This document shows, one piece after another, positions 45,373 to 53,653 of a DNA stretch of 64,000 bases. The stretch covers positions 124,001 through 188,000 of the forward strand of contig NZ_JALMDK010000001.1 of NCBI RefSeq assembly GCF_023094165.1. Direction: 5' to 3'. Position numbers and translations under genes: made by a program. Each line of letters starts with the position of its first letter. Position 1 is the stretch's first letter. Under the pieces are notes generated by a model. It was not told the DNA's origin. It saw nothing but the letters and a program-made list of their open reading frames with translations, and did no database searches. The DNA comes from Crossiella sp. S99.2 (lineage in GTDB: Bacteria; Actinomycetota; Actinomycetes; Mycobacteriales; Pseudonocardiaceae).

Positions 45373-46874
45373 CCGGCCCGCCCGGTCCGCAGCACGTTCG
45401 CCAGCCACCGGTGCAGCTTCGCCGGTACCGGCCGCCCACGCCAACCCAGGTGCGCGTCCGGCCGCACCAGCCAGGCCTGCGCCATCGGCCGGTCCAGCAG
45501 CACCACCTCGTCCCCGAGCAGTTCCCGCACCACCGGCGCCAGTGGTTCGTACCGGCCCAGCAGGGCCCACCGGCCGCGCAGTTCGGCGTGCAACCGGGTC
45601 GTCGTGCCGTCCTCCCGCCGGCAGACCAGGTCCGGCACCCGCTCCCCGGCCCGCAACCCGGTGGCCAGCGGCGCGAACCGCCAGGGCGCCAGCGGCCCGC
45701 GCCGGTAGTGCACGCCGAGCTGGGAGGCGGCCTTGGCCAGCCGCCGTTGCACCGAGGGCAGGTTGAGCAGCGGCGCGGCCAGCCGGTCCCGCAGCACCCG
45801 CCGCACCCGCCCCTCACCCAGCGCCAGCCGGGTCGCCCCGGTGGTGCCAGCCAGCACGGCGGCGGCGACCGGCCGCCGTTCGGCCTGATAGCTGTCCAGC
45901 AGTGCCGCGTCCGCCCGGCCGGAGGCGACCAGCGCCAGCTTCCAGCCCAGGTTGTCCGCGTCACCGAGCCCGGTGTTGAGGCCCTGCCCGCCGAACGGGC
46001 TGTGGATGTGCGCGGCATCCCCGGCCAGCAACACCCGGCCCTGGCGGTACCGCTCGGCCAGCCGCCGGTGGATGCGGAACACCGAGGTCCACACCGCCCC
46101 GTCGAAACGCACCCCGCGATAGCCGGTGCGCGCGGGCAGCAACTCGCTCAGCCGCCCGAGCACATCGTCCGCGCCGACACCGGGTTCACACGGCGCGACC
46201 AGCCGCCACAGGTTCGACTCCGGCAACGGGAACGCGGCGAACACCCCGTCCGGACTGATCCAGGCCGAAGCGGTGTCCCTGGGCAGCCCCCAGTCCAGGT
46301 AAACGTCGGCGAGCAGGAAGTTCTCCACCACCTGCGCCCCGGGAAACCCGAACTGCCCCAACCGCCGCACCGCGCTGTGCGCCCCATCGCACCCCACCAC
46401 CCAGTCGGCCCGGCTCACCTCGACCGCGGTGCCGTGCCGGACCTCCACCGACACCCCACCCCCGTCCTGGCTCAGCCCGACCACCTCATGCCCCCACTCG
46501 ACCTTGCCCCCCAACCGCTCCAGCAACTCCCGCAACTGCCCCTCCACCGCCGCCTGGGAGATCAACAAGGTCCGATGACGGCTGCCCAGCGGCACCTGAT
46601 CGACCCGGATCCGCACCAGCTCGGTCCCATGCGCGTTGACACTGATCCCACCCACCCGAACCGCCCGCTCCGGCAGATCCCCCAGCGCTCCAAGCCGATC
46701 GAGCACCTCCACCCCCCGAGCCTGCAACCCCAGCGCCCGCGAGGTGACCGCGGGCGCCGGCGCCCGGTCCACGATCCGCACCGGCACTCCCCGGCGCAGC
46801 AACGAACACCCCAGCACCAGCCCACTGGGCCCGGCTCCGACCACCAGCACCGCTGTCTCCACCGGGACCCCCAT
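45369..46874 (-). CDS. FAD-dependent aromatic-ring monooxygenase
   Basis: A 501-residue class A flavin hydroxylase of the PheA/TfdB or polyketide-tailoring type: GxGPSGL dinucleotide motif (VVGAGPSGLVLGCSLLRRG), WVVGCDGAHSAVR (DG motif), VLLAGDAAHIHSPFGGQGLNTGLGD (GD motif), and a C-terminal thioredoxin-like domain (VPDLVCRREDG; AQAWLVRPDAHLGWRG). The pattern fits detoxification or modification of a phenolic compound under its own TetR. ATG 46874. Confidence 0.92.
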   Translation of the reverse strand: MGVPVETAVLVVGAGPSGLVLGCSLLRRGVPVRIVDRAPAPAVTSRALGLQARGVEVLDRLGALGDLPERAVRVGGISVNAHGTELVRIRVDQVPLGSRHRTLLISQAAVEGQLRELLERLGGKVEWGHEVVGLSQDGGGVSVEVRHGTAVEVSRADWVVGCDGAHSAVRRLGQFGFPGAQVVENFLLADVYLDWGLPRDTASAWISPDGVFAAFPLPESNLWRLVAPCEPGVGADDVLGRLSELLPARTGYRGVRFDGAVWTSVFRIHRRLAERYRQGRVLLAGDAAHIHSPFGGQGLNTGLGDADNLGWKLALVASGRADAALLDSYQAERRPVAAAVLAGTTGATRLALGEGRVRRVLRDRLAAPLLNLPSVQRRLAKAASQLGVHYRRGPLAPWRFAPLATGLRAGERVPDLVCRREDGTTTRLHAELRGRWALLGRYEPLAPVVRELLGDEVVLLDRPMAQAWLVRPDAHLGWRGRPVPAKLHRWLANVLRTGRAG

Positions 46875-46902
46875 TAGTTAACAGCACAGTACTGTTTACT
46901 AA
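46874..46902. promoter_or_regulatory. TetR operator covering the monooxygenase promoter
   Basis: Minus strand TTAGTAAACAG - 7 nt - CTGTTAACTAA is a palindrome with 10 of 11 pairs. It contains the likely -10 TACTGT (46891-46886), 18 nt after a -35 TTGCTG (46915-46910), and ends at the start codon. Confidence 0.75.
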
Positions 46903-46939
46903 TGTAGCCCAGCAACGAACTACCGGGGAAGCACGAAAA

Positions 46940-46972
46940 AACACCCCGCGCCGGAACCCGGCACGGGGTGTT
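46940..46972 (-). terminator. Intrinsic terminator of the second DedA gene
   Basis: Minus strand: AACACCCCGTGCCGG pairs with CCGGCGCGGGGTGTT (one mismatch) around a 3-nt loop, followed by a run of T (TTTTTT including the last stem bases). It lies 13 bp after the DedA stop. Confidence 0.9.
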
Positions 46973-46984
46973 CGAAGCGTGGAC

Positions 46985-47692
46985 TCAGATCTTGGGGATC
47001 ACCTGGGTGTGCTGCTCACCGAGGTCCACCGGCCCTTGCTTGCGCTTCTTCCGCCGCTCCCGCACGAACTCGAAGATGATCGGCAGGATCGAGAGGAACA
47101 CGATCAGGATCAGCGCGGCCTCGATGTTGTTCTTGATCAGCGGCACATCACCCAGCGCGGCACCGAGGAAGGTCAACCCAGCGGCCCAGGCGATACCGCC
47201 GATGACCGAGTAGGTGAAGTACTTCTTCGCGTCCATCCGGCCGATCCCGGCCACCGCGGTGATGAAGGTCCGCACCACCGGCACGAACCGGGCCAGGATG
47301 ATCGCCCGAGCCCCGTACCGCTCGAAGAACTCATGCGTCTTCTCGAGGTACTCCTGCTTGAAGATCTTGGAGTTGGGCCGGTTGAACAACGCGGGCCCGG
47401 CCTTCCAGCCAATCCAGTACCCCACGGCGTTGCCGAGGATGCCCGAGACCGTCAGCAACAACGCGACAACCCAGACCGGCACGCCAAAGGCGCCACTGGC
47501 GGCGAAGAAGCCCGCGATGAACAGCAGCGAGTCACCGGGCAGGAAGAACGCGAAGGCCCCGCACTCGGCGAACACGATCAGGCACAGACCGATCAGCGCG
47601 AAGTGCCCCATTTGCTGAATAAGGAAGACCGGATTCAGCCAGTCGATCCCAAAAAGAGCGAGCGGCACGGCCGCACCAGTAACGGTCGTCAC
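46985..47692 (-). CDS. DedA family membrane protein
   Basis: A 235-residue VTT-domain protein: ALIGLCLIVFAECGAFAFFLPGDSLLFIAG, GNAVGYWIGWKAG, FFERYGARAIILARFVPVVRTFITAVAG (landmarks ARFVPVVRT). The tail RERRKKRKQG is basic and cytosolic. GTG 47692 is preceded by TACCGT with a 7-nt gap; GTG 47701 lies inside that hexamer. It is only distantly similar to the DedA protein at 42.6-43.3 kb. Confidence 0.88.
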   Translation of the reverse strand: MTTVTGAAVPLALFGIDWLNPVFLIQQMGHFALIGLCLIVFAECGAFAFFLPGDSLLFIAGFFAASGAFGVPVWVVALLLTVSGILGNAVGYWIGWKAGPALFNRPNSKIFKQEYLEKTHEFFERYGARAIILARFVPVVRTFITAVAGIGRMDAKKYFTYSVIGGIAWAAGLTFLGAALGDVPLIKNNIEAALILIVFLSILPIIFEFVRERRKKRKQGPVDLGEQHTQVIPKI

Positions 47693-48331
47693 CCCGCCCA
47701 CGGTACAGGGACCCCCACCGCAACCCGCCCCGGACTACCACAACACCCCCGCCCCACCCGGCCCCGCCACGCCGAAAACCCACCCCCACCAGCCCCAACC
47801 ACCCGACAAACCGGACAATGTGACCATCCTCGCCCCACCCCAAATCCCCACCCGCGACAGCGACTAACGCCCACGGAAACCGGCCCCGCCCAGGCCGCAA
47901 CACCGCCGCGGCGTAGCTCCCGCCCGCGGAAATAGGCGGAGCATCCCCGCCGGGACAACCGGCGCACCCCCGGTGCCAGACAGCCCCAGCACACGCCTCT
48001 ACCCGCCCGCAAAACCTGCCCCAGCCCGCCCCGAAAGCCACCCGGGCCCGTCACACCCCGCAACCCCCCTCGCCACCCCGCGCGCGCCCGAGGGGGACCC
48101 CCACGACATCAACGCTACCGCCCAGCACCGACAAAACAGCAGCTCAAAGCCACCAAGATCCGCACTTATCCACAACATCCCAGTTATCCACAGCCTGCAG
48201 CCCCGCCGCTTGCCGCCCACCCGGAGTCACGACAACCTGGTCCCAGGCGCGCCCACCAGCCCCACACCCGACCGCCCGGCAGTCACGCCCCGTCGCCACT
48301 CAGCAGCGACAAACCCCAGAACCGGAGGTGA
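47693..48331. other. 640-bp gene-free region, C-rich, with DnaA-box pair
   Basis: No open frame here looks like a real protein. The plus strand is strongly C-rich. Contents: a GAGGGGGACCCCC palindrome near 48084 and two TTATCCACA sites (next entry). It is the 3' side of the small membrane protein gene and the 5' side of dedA. Confidence 0.6.
48166..48192. repeat. Two perfect DnaA-box sequences 18 bp apart
   Basis: TTATCCACA occurs at 48166-48174 and 48184-48192, in direct orientation. The surrounding AAGATC-CGCAC...CATCCC...CAGCC aligns with the paired CTATCCACA element inside cydDC (28118-28157). Confidence 0.7.
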
Positions 48332-48601
48332 TCACCACAGCGTCAGCACACCGATGACCGCGCCCGCGGCCAGACCAAGCAGCACGGCGAACAACAGCAG
48401 CACCCAGGCCGGCAGTGACGGCGGTGGCAGGCCGATGCCGCGGGCCGAGGTGAACCGGTCCGTCGGTCCGGTGTCGTTGCCCAGCGGGAGCACCGGCATC
48501 GGCGGGAACGGCGCTTCGACCGGAGGCATGCTCGGGCTGCCCGCTGCCTGGGCGCGCAGGGCGTCAGCGAGCAGCTTCTCCGGATTGTCCGAGGCGGCCA
48601 C
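48332..48601 (-). CDS. Small membrane protein of unknown function
   Basis: An 89-residue protein: a charged N-terminal 20 residues (ASDNPEKLLADALRAQAAG), a Pro-rich middle, and a C-terminal TM helix WVLLLFAVLLGLAAGAVIGVL. It is probably tail-anchored. GTG 48601 has TACGGT 6 nt before it (leaderless pattern). It lies 36 bp after nagA on the same strand. Confidence 0.6.
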   Translation of the reverse strand: MAASDNPEKLLADALRAQAAGSPSMPPVEAPFPPMPVLPLGNDTGPTDRFTSARGIGLPPPSLPAWVLLLFAVLLGLAAGAVIGVLTLW

Positions 48602-48637
48602 GCCAACACCGTAGTGCGGTGTGCGGCTGATGCGCGC

Positions 48638-49777
48638 TCAGGACACCCACTCGCCGCGGTGCAGCACCCGGGTGGGACGGAGTCCGGCGTCCAGCACGAC
48701 CAGGTCGGCGGCCAGGCCCGCGCTGATCGAGCCGGTCACCTTGGTCAGGCCGAGCAGGGCCGCCGGGCGGGTGGAGCAGGCAGTTGCCGCGTCGGTGACG
48801 CTGAGGCCGCACTCCAGGACCAGGTTGCGGAAGGCCGCGTCCATGGTCAGGGTGCTGCCTGCCAGCGAACCGCCCCCGGCCAGCGTTGGCACGCCGTCGG
48901 TCACGGTGACCTCCAGGCCGCCGACGTCGTACACGCCGTCGCCGACCCCGGCGGCCGCGATGGCGTCGGTGATCAGGACGGTGCGCGCGAGACCGGCGTG
49001 CCGGGCGGCGAGCCGGATCGCGGTCGGGTGCAGGTGCACCAGGTCGCAGATCAGTTCCACGGTCACCCGCTCGTCGTCCAGCAGGGCGCCGATCGGGCCG
49101 GGCTCGCGGTGGTGCAGCGGGCGCATGCCGTTGAACAGGTGTGTGGCCACGCTGGCTCCGGCGTCCACCGCGGGGCGGACCTGGGCCTCGGTGCCGTCGG
49201 TGTGGCCGATGGCGGCGATGACCTCCTGGTCGACGAGCTGGCGGACGGCTTCCACGCCGTTGTCCAGCTCGGGGGCCAGGGTCACCATGCGCACGGTGCC
49301 GCGACCGGCGTCCAGCAGGGTCTGCACATCGGCCTTGGCCGGTGGACGCAGGATCGCCGGGTCGTGCGCGCCGCAGCGGGCCGCGGACAGGAACGGGCCT
49401 TCCAGGTGCACGCCCGCGAGCAGGCCGCCCTGGGTCAGTTCGGCCAGCGCCGCGATCTGCCGGGACATGTCCGGGATGGACCCGGACACCAGGCTCCCGA
49501 GCAGAGTGGTCGTGCCGTGCCGCCGATGGGCGGAGGCGGCCTTGAGCACCCGCTGCTGATCGGGGTTGGAGAAGGATTCGCCGCCGCCGCCGTGGCAGTG
49601 GATGTCCACGAACCCGGGGACCACCCACTGACCGGTGACGTCGACGACCTCCTCGGTCGCGCGCTGACCGTTGGTCGAGCCCGCGCCCACCTCGGTGATC
49701 AGTCCGCCCTCGACCCGAACCCAGCCGTCATCGAGCACACCGCCAGGAGTGACGACCTTGCCGCCGACGAGTTTCAT
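48638..49777 (-). CDS. nagA: N-acetylglucosamine-6-phosphate deacetylase
   Basis: A 379-residue amidohydrolase: PGFVDIHCHGGGGESF (metal-site HxH), GVHLEGPFLS (metal Glu), IGHTDGT, ATHLFNGMRPLHHREPG, LITDAIAAAG (catalytic Asp). It converts GlcNAc-6-P to GlcN-6-P and acetate. ATG 49777 follows GGAGGG and overlaps the nagK stop. Confidence 0.94.
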   Translation of the reverse strand: MKLVGGKVVTPGGVLDDGWVRVEGGLITEVGAGSTNGQRATEEVVDVTGQWVVPGFVDIHCHGGGGESFSNPDQQRVLKAASAHRRHGTTTLLGSLVSGSIPDMSRQIAALAELTQGGLLAGVHLEGPFLSAARCGAHDPAILRPPAKADVQTLLDAGRGTVRMVTLAPELDNGVEAVRQLVDQEVIAAIGHTDGTEAQVRPAVDAGASVATHLFNGMRPLHHREPGPIGALLDDERVTVELICDLVHLHPTAIRLAARHAGLARTVLITDAIAAAGVGDGVYDVGGLEVTVTDGVPTLAGGGSLAGSTLTMDAAFRNLVLECGLSVTDAATACSTRPAALLGLTKVTGSISAGLAADLVVLDAGLRPTRVLHRGEWVS

Positions 49778-50706
49778 CAACCCTCCAACAGGTCCATGGC
49801 CAGCAGCGCGGCTCCGAGGCAACCAGCCTCGTCACCCAGCGCCGCCAACCGCAGTTCGGGTCGGCGCTGGAACGAGACCAGCTCGTCCAGCCGGTCGCCA
49901 AGGGGGGCGAGCAGCAGCTCACCCGCCATGGCCAGGCCACCACCGAGGACCACGGCCTGCAACCCGAGCAGGGTGGTCAACAGGATCACGGCCTGGGCCA
50001 GAGCCTCGACCGCCTCCGCCCAGACGGCGGCGGCGTCGGGATCGCCCGCGCGGACCGCGTTGGCGACATCGATCGCGCCGCGCACGGGGCGGCCGGTGCG
50101 TTCGGTGTAGCGGCGGGCCACGGCCGCGGAGGAGGCACGCAGCTCCAGGCAGCCGTGCTGGCCGCAGCCGCACAGCTCGCCGGCGCCGAGGGAGAGGTGA
50201 CCGACCTCGCCCGCGTAGCCGCCGCCGGAGTGCAGTCGGCCGCCGAGCAGCAGGGCGGCGGCGATGCCGGTGCCGATGGGCATGACCACGGCGTCGGTGA
50301 AACCGCGCGCCGCGCCCAGTCGTGCCTCGGCCAGGCCGCCGGCGCGCACGTCGTGGTCGAAGACCACCGGCAGGCCGAGGCGTTCGCGCAGGGCGGTGCG
50401 GAACGGGTAGTCGCGCCAGCCGAGGTTGGCCGAGAACACGCCCACCCCGGCCTCGGCGTCGACGATGCCCGGCACCACGACGCCGACCGCCTCGACCGGG
50501 TTGGCCGACTCGGCCGACCAGGTCTTGACCAGGTCGGCGATCAGGCTGACCAGGGCGTCCGCGGTCTCCGCGCCGGTGGCGCCTCGCGGTGTGGCCCGGC
50601 GCAGCCGGTCGACCAGCACGGGCGCGGCGGGGTCGCCCTCGACCAGGGCTGCCTTGATGTCGGTGCCGCCGACGTCAACGGCGACCACGGTTCGCGAGCT
50701 GGGCAC
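49777..50706 (-). CDS. ROK family kinase, probably N-acetylglucosamine kinase
   Basis: A 309-residue ROK kinase: DVGGTDIKAALVEG, PIGTGIAAALLLGG, GEVGHLSLG and the zinc site CGCGQHGCLE. Coupling to nagA by overlapping codons and a dre site upstream indicate GlcNAc (NagK activity), though this is inferred from context. GTG 50706. Confidence 0.9.
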   Translation of the reverse strand: MPSSRTVVAVDVGGTDIKAALVEGDPAAPVLVDRLRRATPRGATGAETADALVSLIADLVKTWSAESANPVEAVGVVVPGIVDAEAGVGVFSANLGWRDYPFRTALRERLGLPVVFDHDVRAGGLAEARLGAARGFTDAVVMPIGTGIAAALLLGGRLHSGGGYAGEVGHLSLGAGELCGCGQHGCLELRASSAAVARRYTERTGRPVRGAIDVANAVRAGDPDAAAVWAEAVEALAQAVILLTTLLGLQAVVLGGGLAMAGELLLAPLGDRLDELVSFQRRPELRLAALGDEAGCLGAALLAMDLLEG

Positions 50707-50733
50707 AGCTCGAATCCTGGGGCATGCGGCGAC

Positions 50734-50749
50734 TCTGGTCTAGACCTCT
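50734..50749. promoter_or_regulatory. dre site for DasR
   Basis: TCTGGTCTAGACCTCT contains the perfect core GGTCTAGACC and matches the DasR responsive element (ACTGGTCTAGACCAGT) at 13 of 16 positions, 28 bp before the kinase start. Confidence 0.85.
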
Positions 50750-50857
50750 GCGCGAACGACGCCCACGGGAATGCCACAAATTGCGCGTGAGAGCGATTCC
50801 AAGCGCGATTTCGCGTGCTCGGAGCCGTCGGAGGAGGCCGCCGGTGGCTCTGACCGA

Positions 50858-50922
50858 CAGCCCGGGACCGGGTGACTGGCAGCCCGGGACTGGGCGACCG
50901 GTCGCCGGGACCGGGCGACCGG
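50858..50922. repeat. Three tandem 21-22-bp repeats
   Basis: Units start at 50858, 50880 and 50902. The consensus is CAGCCCGGGACYGGGYGACYGG; the third unit is one base shorter. A diverged fourth part follows. They lie between the sigma factor stop (50974) and the dre site. Any translation would be a Gly/Pro/Asp repeat; I do not think it is coding. Confidence 0.6.
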
Positions 50923-50973
50923 CTGTCGAGGCCGGGCCGGACCCCGCGTGCCGGCGGCGGCCGAGCGCGGGGC

Positions 50974-51597
50974 TCAGCCCTTGAGGGCCTTCTGCAGCGC
51001 GTCCAAGGCGCGGCTGGCGGTGGACTTCACCGTGCCGCGGGAGATGCCGGTGGACTCGGCGATCTCCTGTTCGGACAGGCCGCCGTAGTACCGCAGCACC
51101 AGCACTTCACGCTGACGAGGCGGGAGCTGGCCGAGAGCGCTGACCACGGCCTGGTGTTCGGCGGTCAGCATGGCCAGGGACTCGGCCGAGCGGGCCGTGG
51201 TCAGGTGCGGTGGCTGGTACTCGCGGGCGGTCTTGCGGCGGCGGAGCACCGAGCGGCTGCCGTTGACCACGGCGGTCCGCAGGTAACCGACGGCCGCCGC
51301 GCCGTCGCGCAGGCCGCCCCAGTTGCGGTGCAGGCCGGTGAACGCCTCCTGCACGACGTCCTCGGCGGTGGCCGGGTCGTCGACCAGCAGGATGGCCAGG
51401 CGGACCAGGCGCATGCGGTGCTGGCGGTAGAGGTCTTCCAAGGTCAATGGCGCTTCGGGAGCCTGGACACCACCGGTTTGCGGTGTGTTGCCGTCCAGGG
51501 TCCGGAGATGGCTGAAGGTGCGCTCGACCGTCGCTTCGACGTTCGGCGCCTGATTTCCGGTGGCACGGCTGTCCCCGCGCGGCGCGTCCCAACCCAC
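50974..51597 (-). CDS. ECF-like sigma factor (SigE family)
   Basis: A 207-residue sigma-70 family protein: region 2 LEDLYRQHRMRLVRLAILLVDDPATAEDVVQEAF (landmarks LYRQHRMRLV and AEDVVQEAF), region 4 LPPRQREVLVLRYYGGLSEQEIAESTGISRGTVKSTASRAL (landmarks LPPRQREVL and GTVKSTASRAL). There is a 45-residue N-terminal extension. No anti-sigma gene adjoins. GTG 51597 has TACCTT 6 nt upstream (leaderless pattern). Confidence 0.9.
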   Translation of the reverse strand: MGWDAPRGDSRATGNQAPNVEATVERTFSHLRTLDGNTPQTGGVQAPEAPLTLEDLYRQHRMRLVRLAILLVDDPATAEDVVQEAFTGLHRNWGGLRDGAAAVGYLRTAVVNGSRSVLRRRKTAREYQPPHLTTARSAESLAMLTAEHQAVVSALGQLPPRQREVLVLRYYGGLSEQEIAESTGISRGTVKSTASRALDALQKALKG

Positions 51598-51745
51598 GCA
51601 CAGAAGGTACCCGCGCTGGTCAAGGGCTGGCGATCTCGGTGCCTGGGATCACCTCACCGGGCCGGGCCGGTGGCGGGGGCCGCGAGTAGCGTCGGCGTGT
51701 CGTCTCGCCGGCCGGCGGGGCTGGGTTTTGCCGAGGAGGGGCGCG

Positions 51746-52030
51746 ATGGCGCGGTTCGTGGTGGAGTGGGTCTTCGGGACCAACCGGGACGAGCGGCTGG
51801 CGGTTCGGCCCGCGCACCGAGAGTGGGCCGCTGAGCAGGCCAAACAGGGTGTGCTGCTGGCCGGCGGGCCGTGGGCGAACGACACCGGCGCGCAGGTCGT
51901 GCTGGAGGCGGCGGACCGGGACGAGCTGGCCAAGATCCTGGACAGCGACCCCTACGCCTCGGCCGATGTGATCGCCGAGACCCGGATCCGGGAGTGGACC
52001 GTGGTCACCGGCGCGTGGATCACCGGCTGA
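51746..52030 (+). CDS. YciI family protein
   Basis: A 94-residue YCII-domain protein: MARFVVEWVFGTNRDERLAVRPAHREW (landmarks RPAHREW, with the active-site His/Asp region), GVLLAGGPWAND, ILDSDPYASADVI. YciI-like proteins are small dimeric hydrolase/dehydrochlorinase-like folds; the substrate is unknown. ATG 51746 follows GAGGAGGGG. Confidence 0.85.
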   Translation: MARFVVEWVFGTNRDERLAVRPAHREWAAEQAKQGVLLAGGPWANDTGAQVVLEAADRDELAKILDSDPYASADVIAETRIREWTVVTGAWITG

Positions 52031-52081
52031 GTGCAAGCCCGCGTCCCCGGCGACCGGAACTGGCCGCCGGGGACGCGCTGA

Positions 52082-53017
52082 CTAGCGGGCGCCGGCCTCG
52101 GTGAGGCGCTGGATCTCGTCCTCGGCCAGCTCCAGGGTGGCCGCGCCGAGCAGGTCGTCCAGCTGTTCGACGGTGCGGGCGCTGGCGATCGGGGCGACCA
52201 CCGTCGGCTGGGCGCCCAGCCAGGCCAGCGCCACCGAGGCGACCGAGGTGCGGTGCGCGGCGGCCAGTTCGTCCAGGACGGCGAGCACCCGCAGGCCGCG
52301 GTCGTCCAGGTAGGCGCCCGCGCCGGCGGCACGCGGGCTGTCCACCGTGACGCCGGGGCGGTACTTGCCGGTCAGGAAGCCCTTGGCCAGGCCCCAGTAC
52401 GGCACCGCGGACAGGCCCTCGATGGCCACCAGCGCGGCGAGCTTGCCCTCGTAGCCCTCGCGCTCGACCAGGTTGTACTCGGGCTGGAGCGCGACGTAGC
52501 CAGCCAGGTTCTCCCGCTTGCTGATCTCCAGCGCCTCGGCCAGCCGGTCGGTGTCGTAGTTGGAGGCGGCCAGGTGCCGGACCTTGCCTTCCTTGACCAG
52601 CTCGGTGAACGCGCCCAGCGTTTCGGCCAGCGGGACCGTGCTGTCGTCGATGTGCGCGTAGTACAGGTCGATGTGGTCGGTGCCCAGTCTGTGCAGGGAC
52701 CCCTCCACGGCGACCTTGATATTGGCCGCGGACAGCCCCTTGGCGGTGGGCAGCTGACCGACCTTGGTCGCGATCACCAGGTCGTCGCGGCGACCGCGGC
52801 GGGCCAGCCAGCGGCCGATGACCGCCTCGGACTCCCCGCCCGAGTTGCCCTCGGCCCAGGCCGAGTACACATCCGCGGTGTCGATGAAGTTCCCGCCCGC
52901 CGCCGCGTAGGCGTCCAGCACTGCGAACGACTGCTGCTCGTCCGAGGTCCAGCCGAACACGTTGCCACCGAGGCAAAGCGGATAGACGTCCAGGTCACTC
53001 GTGCCGATTCTTGCCAC
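52082..53017 (-). CDS. Aldo/keto reductase
   Basis: A 311-residue NADPH-dependent (beta/alpha)8 reductase with a complete tetrad: Asp46 and Tyr51 (FIDTADVYSAW), Lys85 (ATKVG), His122 (YYAHID). The cofactor region near the C-terminus is PIASARTVEQLDDLL. GTG 53017. It stands alone, with no partner genes. Confidence 0.9.
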   Translation of the reverse strand: MARIGTSDLDVYPLCLGGNVFGWTSDEQQSFAVLDAYAAAGGNFIDTADVYSAWAEGNSGGESEAVIGRWLARRGRRDDLVIATKVGQLPTAKGLSAANIKVAVEGSLHRLGTDHIDLYYAHIDDSTVPLAETLGAFTELVKEGKVRHLAASNYDTDRLAEALEISKRENLAGYVALQPEYNLVEREGYEGKLAALVAIEGLSAVPYWGLAKGFLTGKYRPGVTVDSPRAAGAGAYLDDRGLRVLAVLDELAAAHRTSVASVALAWLGAQPTVVAPIASARTVEQLDDLLGAATLELAEDEIQRLTEAGAR

Positions 53018-53100
53018 GACCTAAGCAAACACCCTGTTCGGCGGCGACATTCCGGGTATTCGCTTGGACTTTTCGATTTGACACTGCTGGGCTGACCGCC

Positions 53101-53653
53101 ATGAGTTCCACCCGCATCTCCGCGGGCGGCCTGACCGTCACGGTGCACTGGTCCGCGCCCGGCGAGGTCGCCGAATTGACCGAGCACCAGGGCGAGGGCC
53201 GGTTCGAGCCGGGCGAGACCAGCACGGTGCACCTGGTCGCCGGCCGGACCGGCGCCGCCCCCCGGGCTCGCGCTGGCCCTGACCTACGCGCCGACCGACG
53301 AGGTCTTCCTGCCCGCGATCCACCTGGTGCCCGCGACCGAGACGCTCTTCGTCGGCGCGGGGCGGGACCTGCTGACCTACGCGCTGACCCCCGGCCAGGT
53401 GCGCCGGGTGGACCAGGACGTCGCCGAAATGGGGTTCTTCGGCTGGGCGCAGCACGGCGACAGGGTGCTGGGGCTGGCCGAGCTGGAGCTGAGCGGCTGG
53501 TCCGTGGACGGACAACGGCGCTGGGCGGCGTGGGCCGAACCGCCGTGGGCCTACCGGGTCGACGGCGACCGGGTGCGTCTGGACGTCATGGGTCAGGTCA
53601 GCGAGTTCGGACTGCGGGAAGGGCCGGTCAGCCGGACCAGGCGAGCGCGGTGA
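53101..53653 (+). pseudogene. Hypothetical gene with a +1 frameshift in a C6 run
   Basis: ATG 53101 starts MSSTRISAGGLTVTVHWSAP...VHLVAGRTGAAP. The C-terminal part continues in another frame: GLALALTYAPTDEVFLPAIHLVPATETLFVGAGRD...FGLREG, ending at TGA 53653. The break is at the six C at 53258-53263; with five C the two halves join as AAPGLALALTYAP, a protein of about 183 residues. It is either a true mutation, phase-variable slippage or a sequencing error. No known domain. Confidence 0.75.

Noticed and set aside
47532..48041. Minus-strand frame in the gene-free region as a real gene
   Set aside because: Trp/Gly/Arg-rich translation with no motif, overlaps the dedA 5' end, and lacks a ribosome site.
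47693..48331. Replication origin, because of two perfect DnaA boxes
   Set aside because: Only two boxes, no AT-rich unwinding region and no dnaA/dnaN/parAB nearby; a dispersed repeat is more likely.
50724..50984. Small plus-strand protein from the tandem repeats
   Set aside because: The Gly/Pro/Asp repeat translation simply mirrors the 22-bp DNA repeat; no ribosome site.
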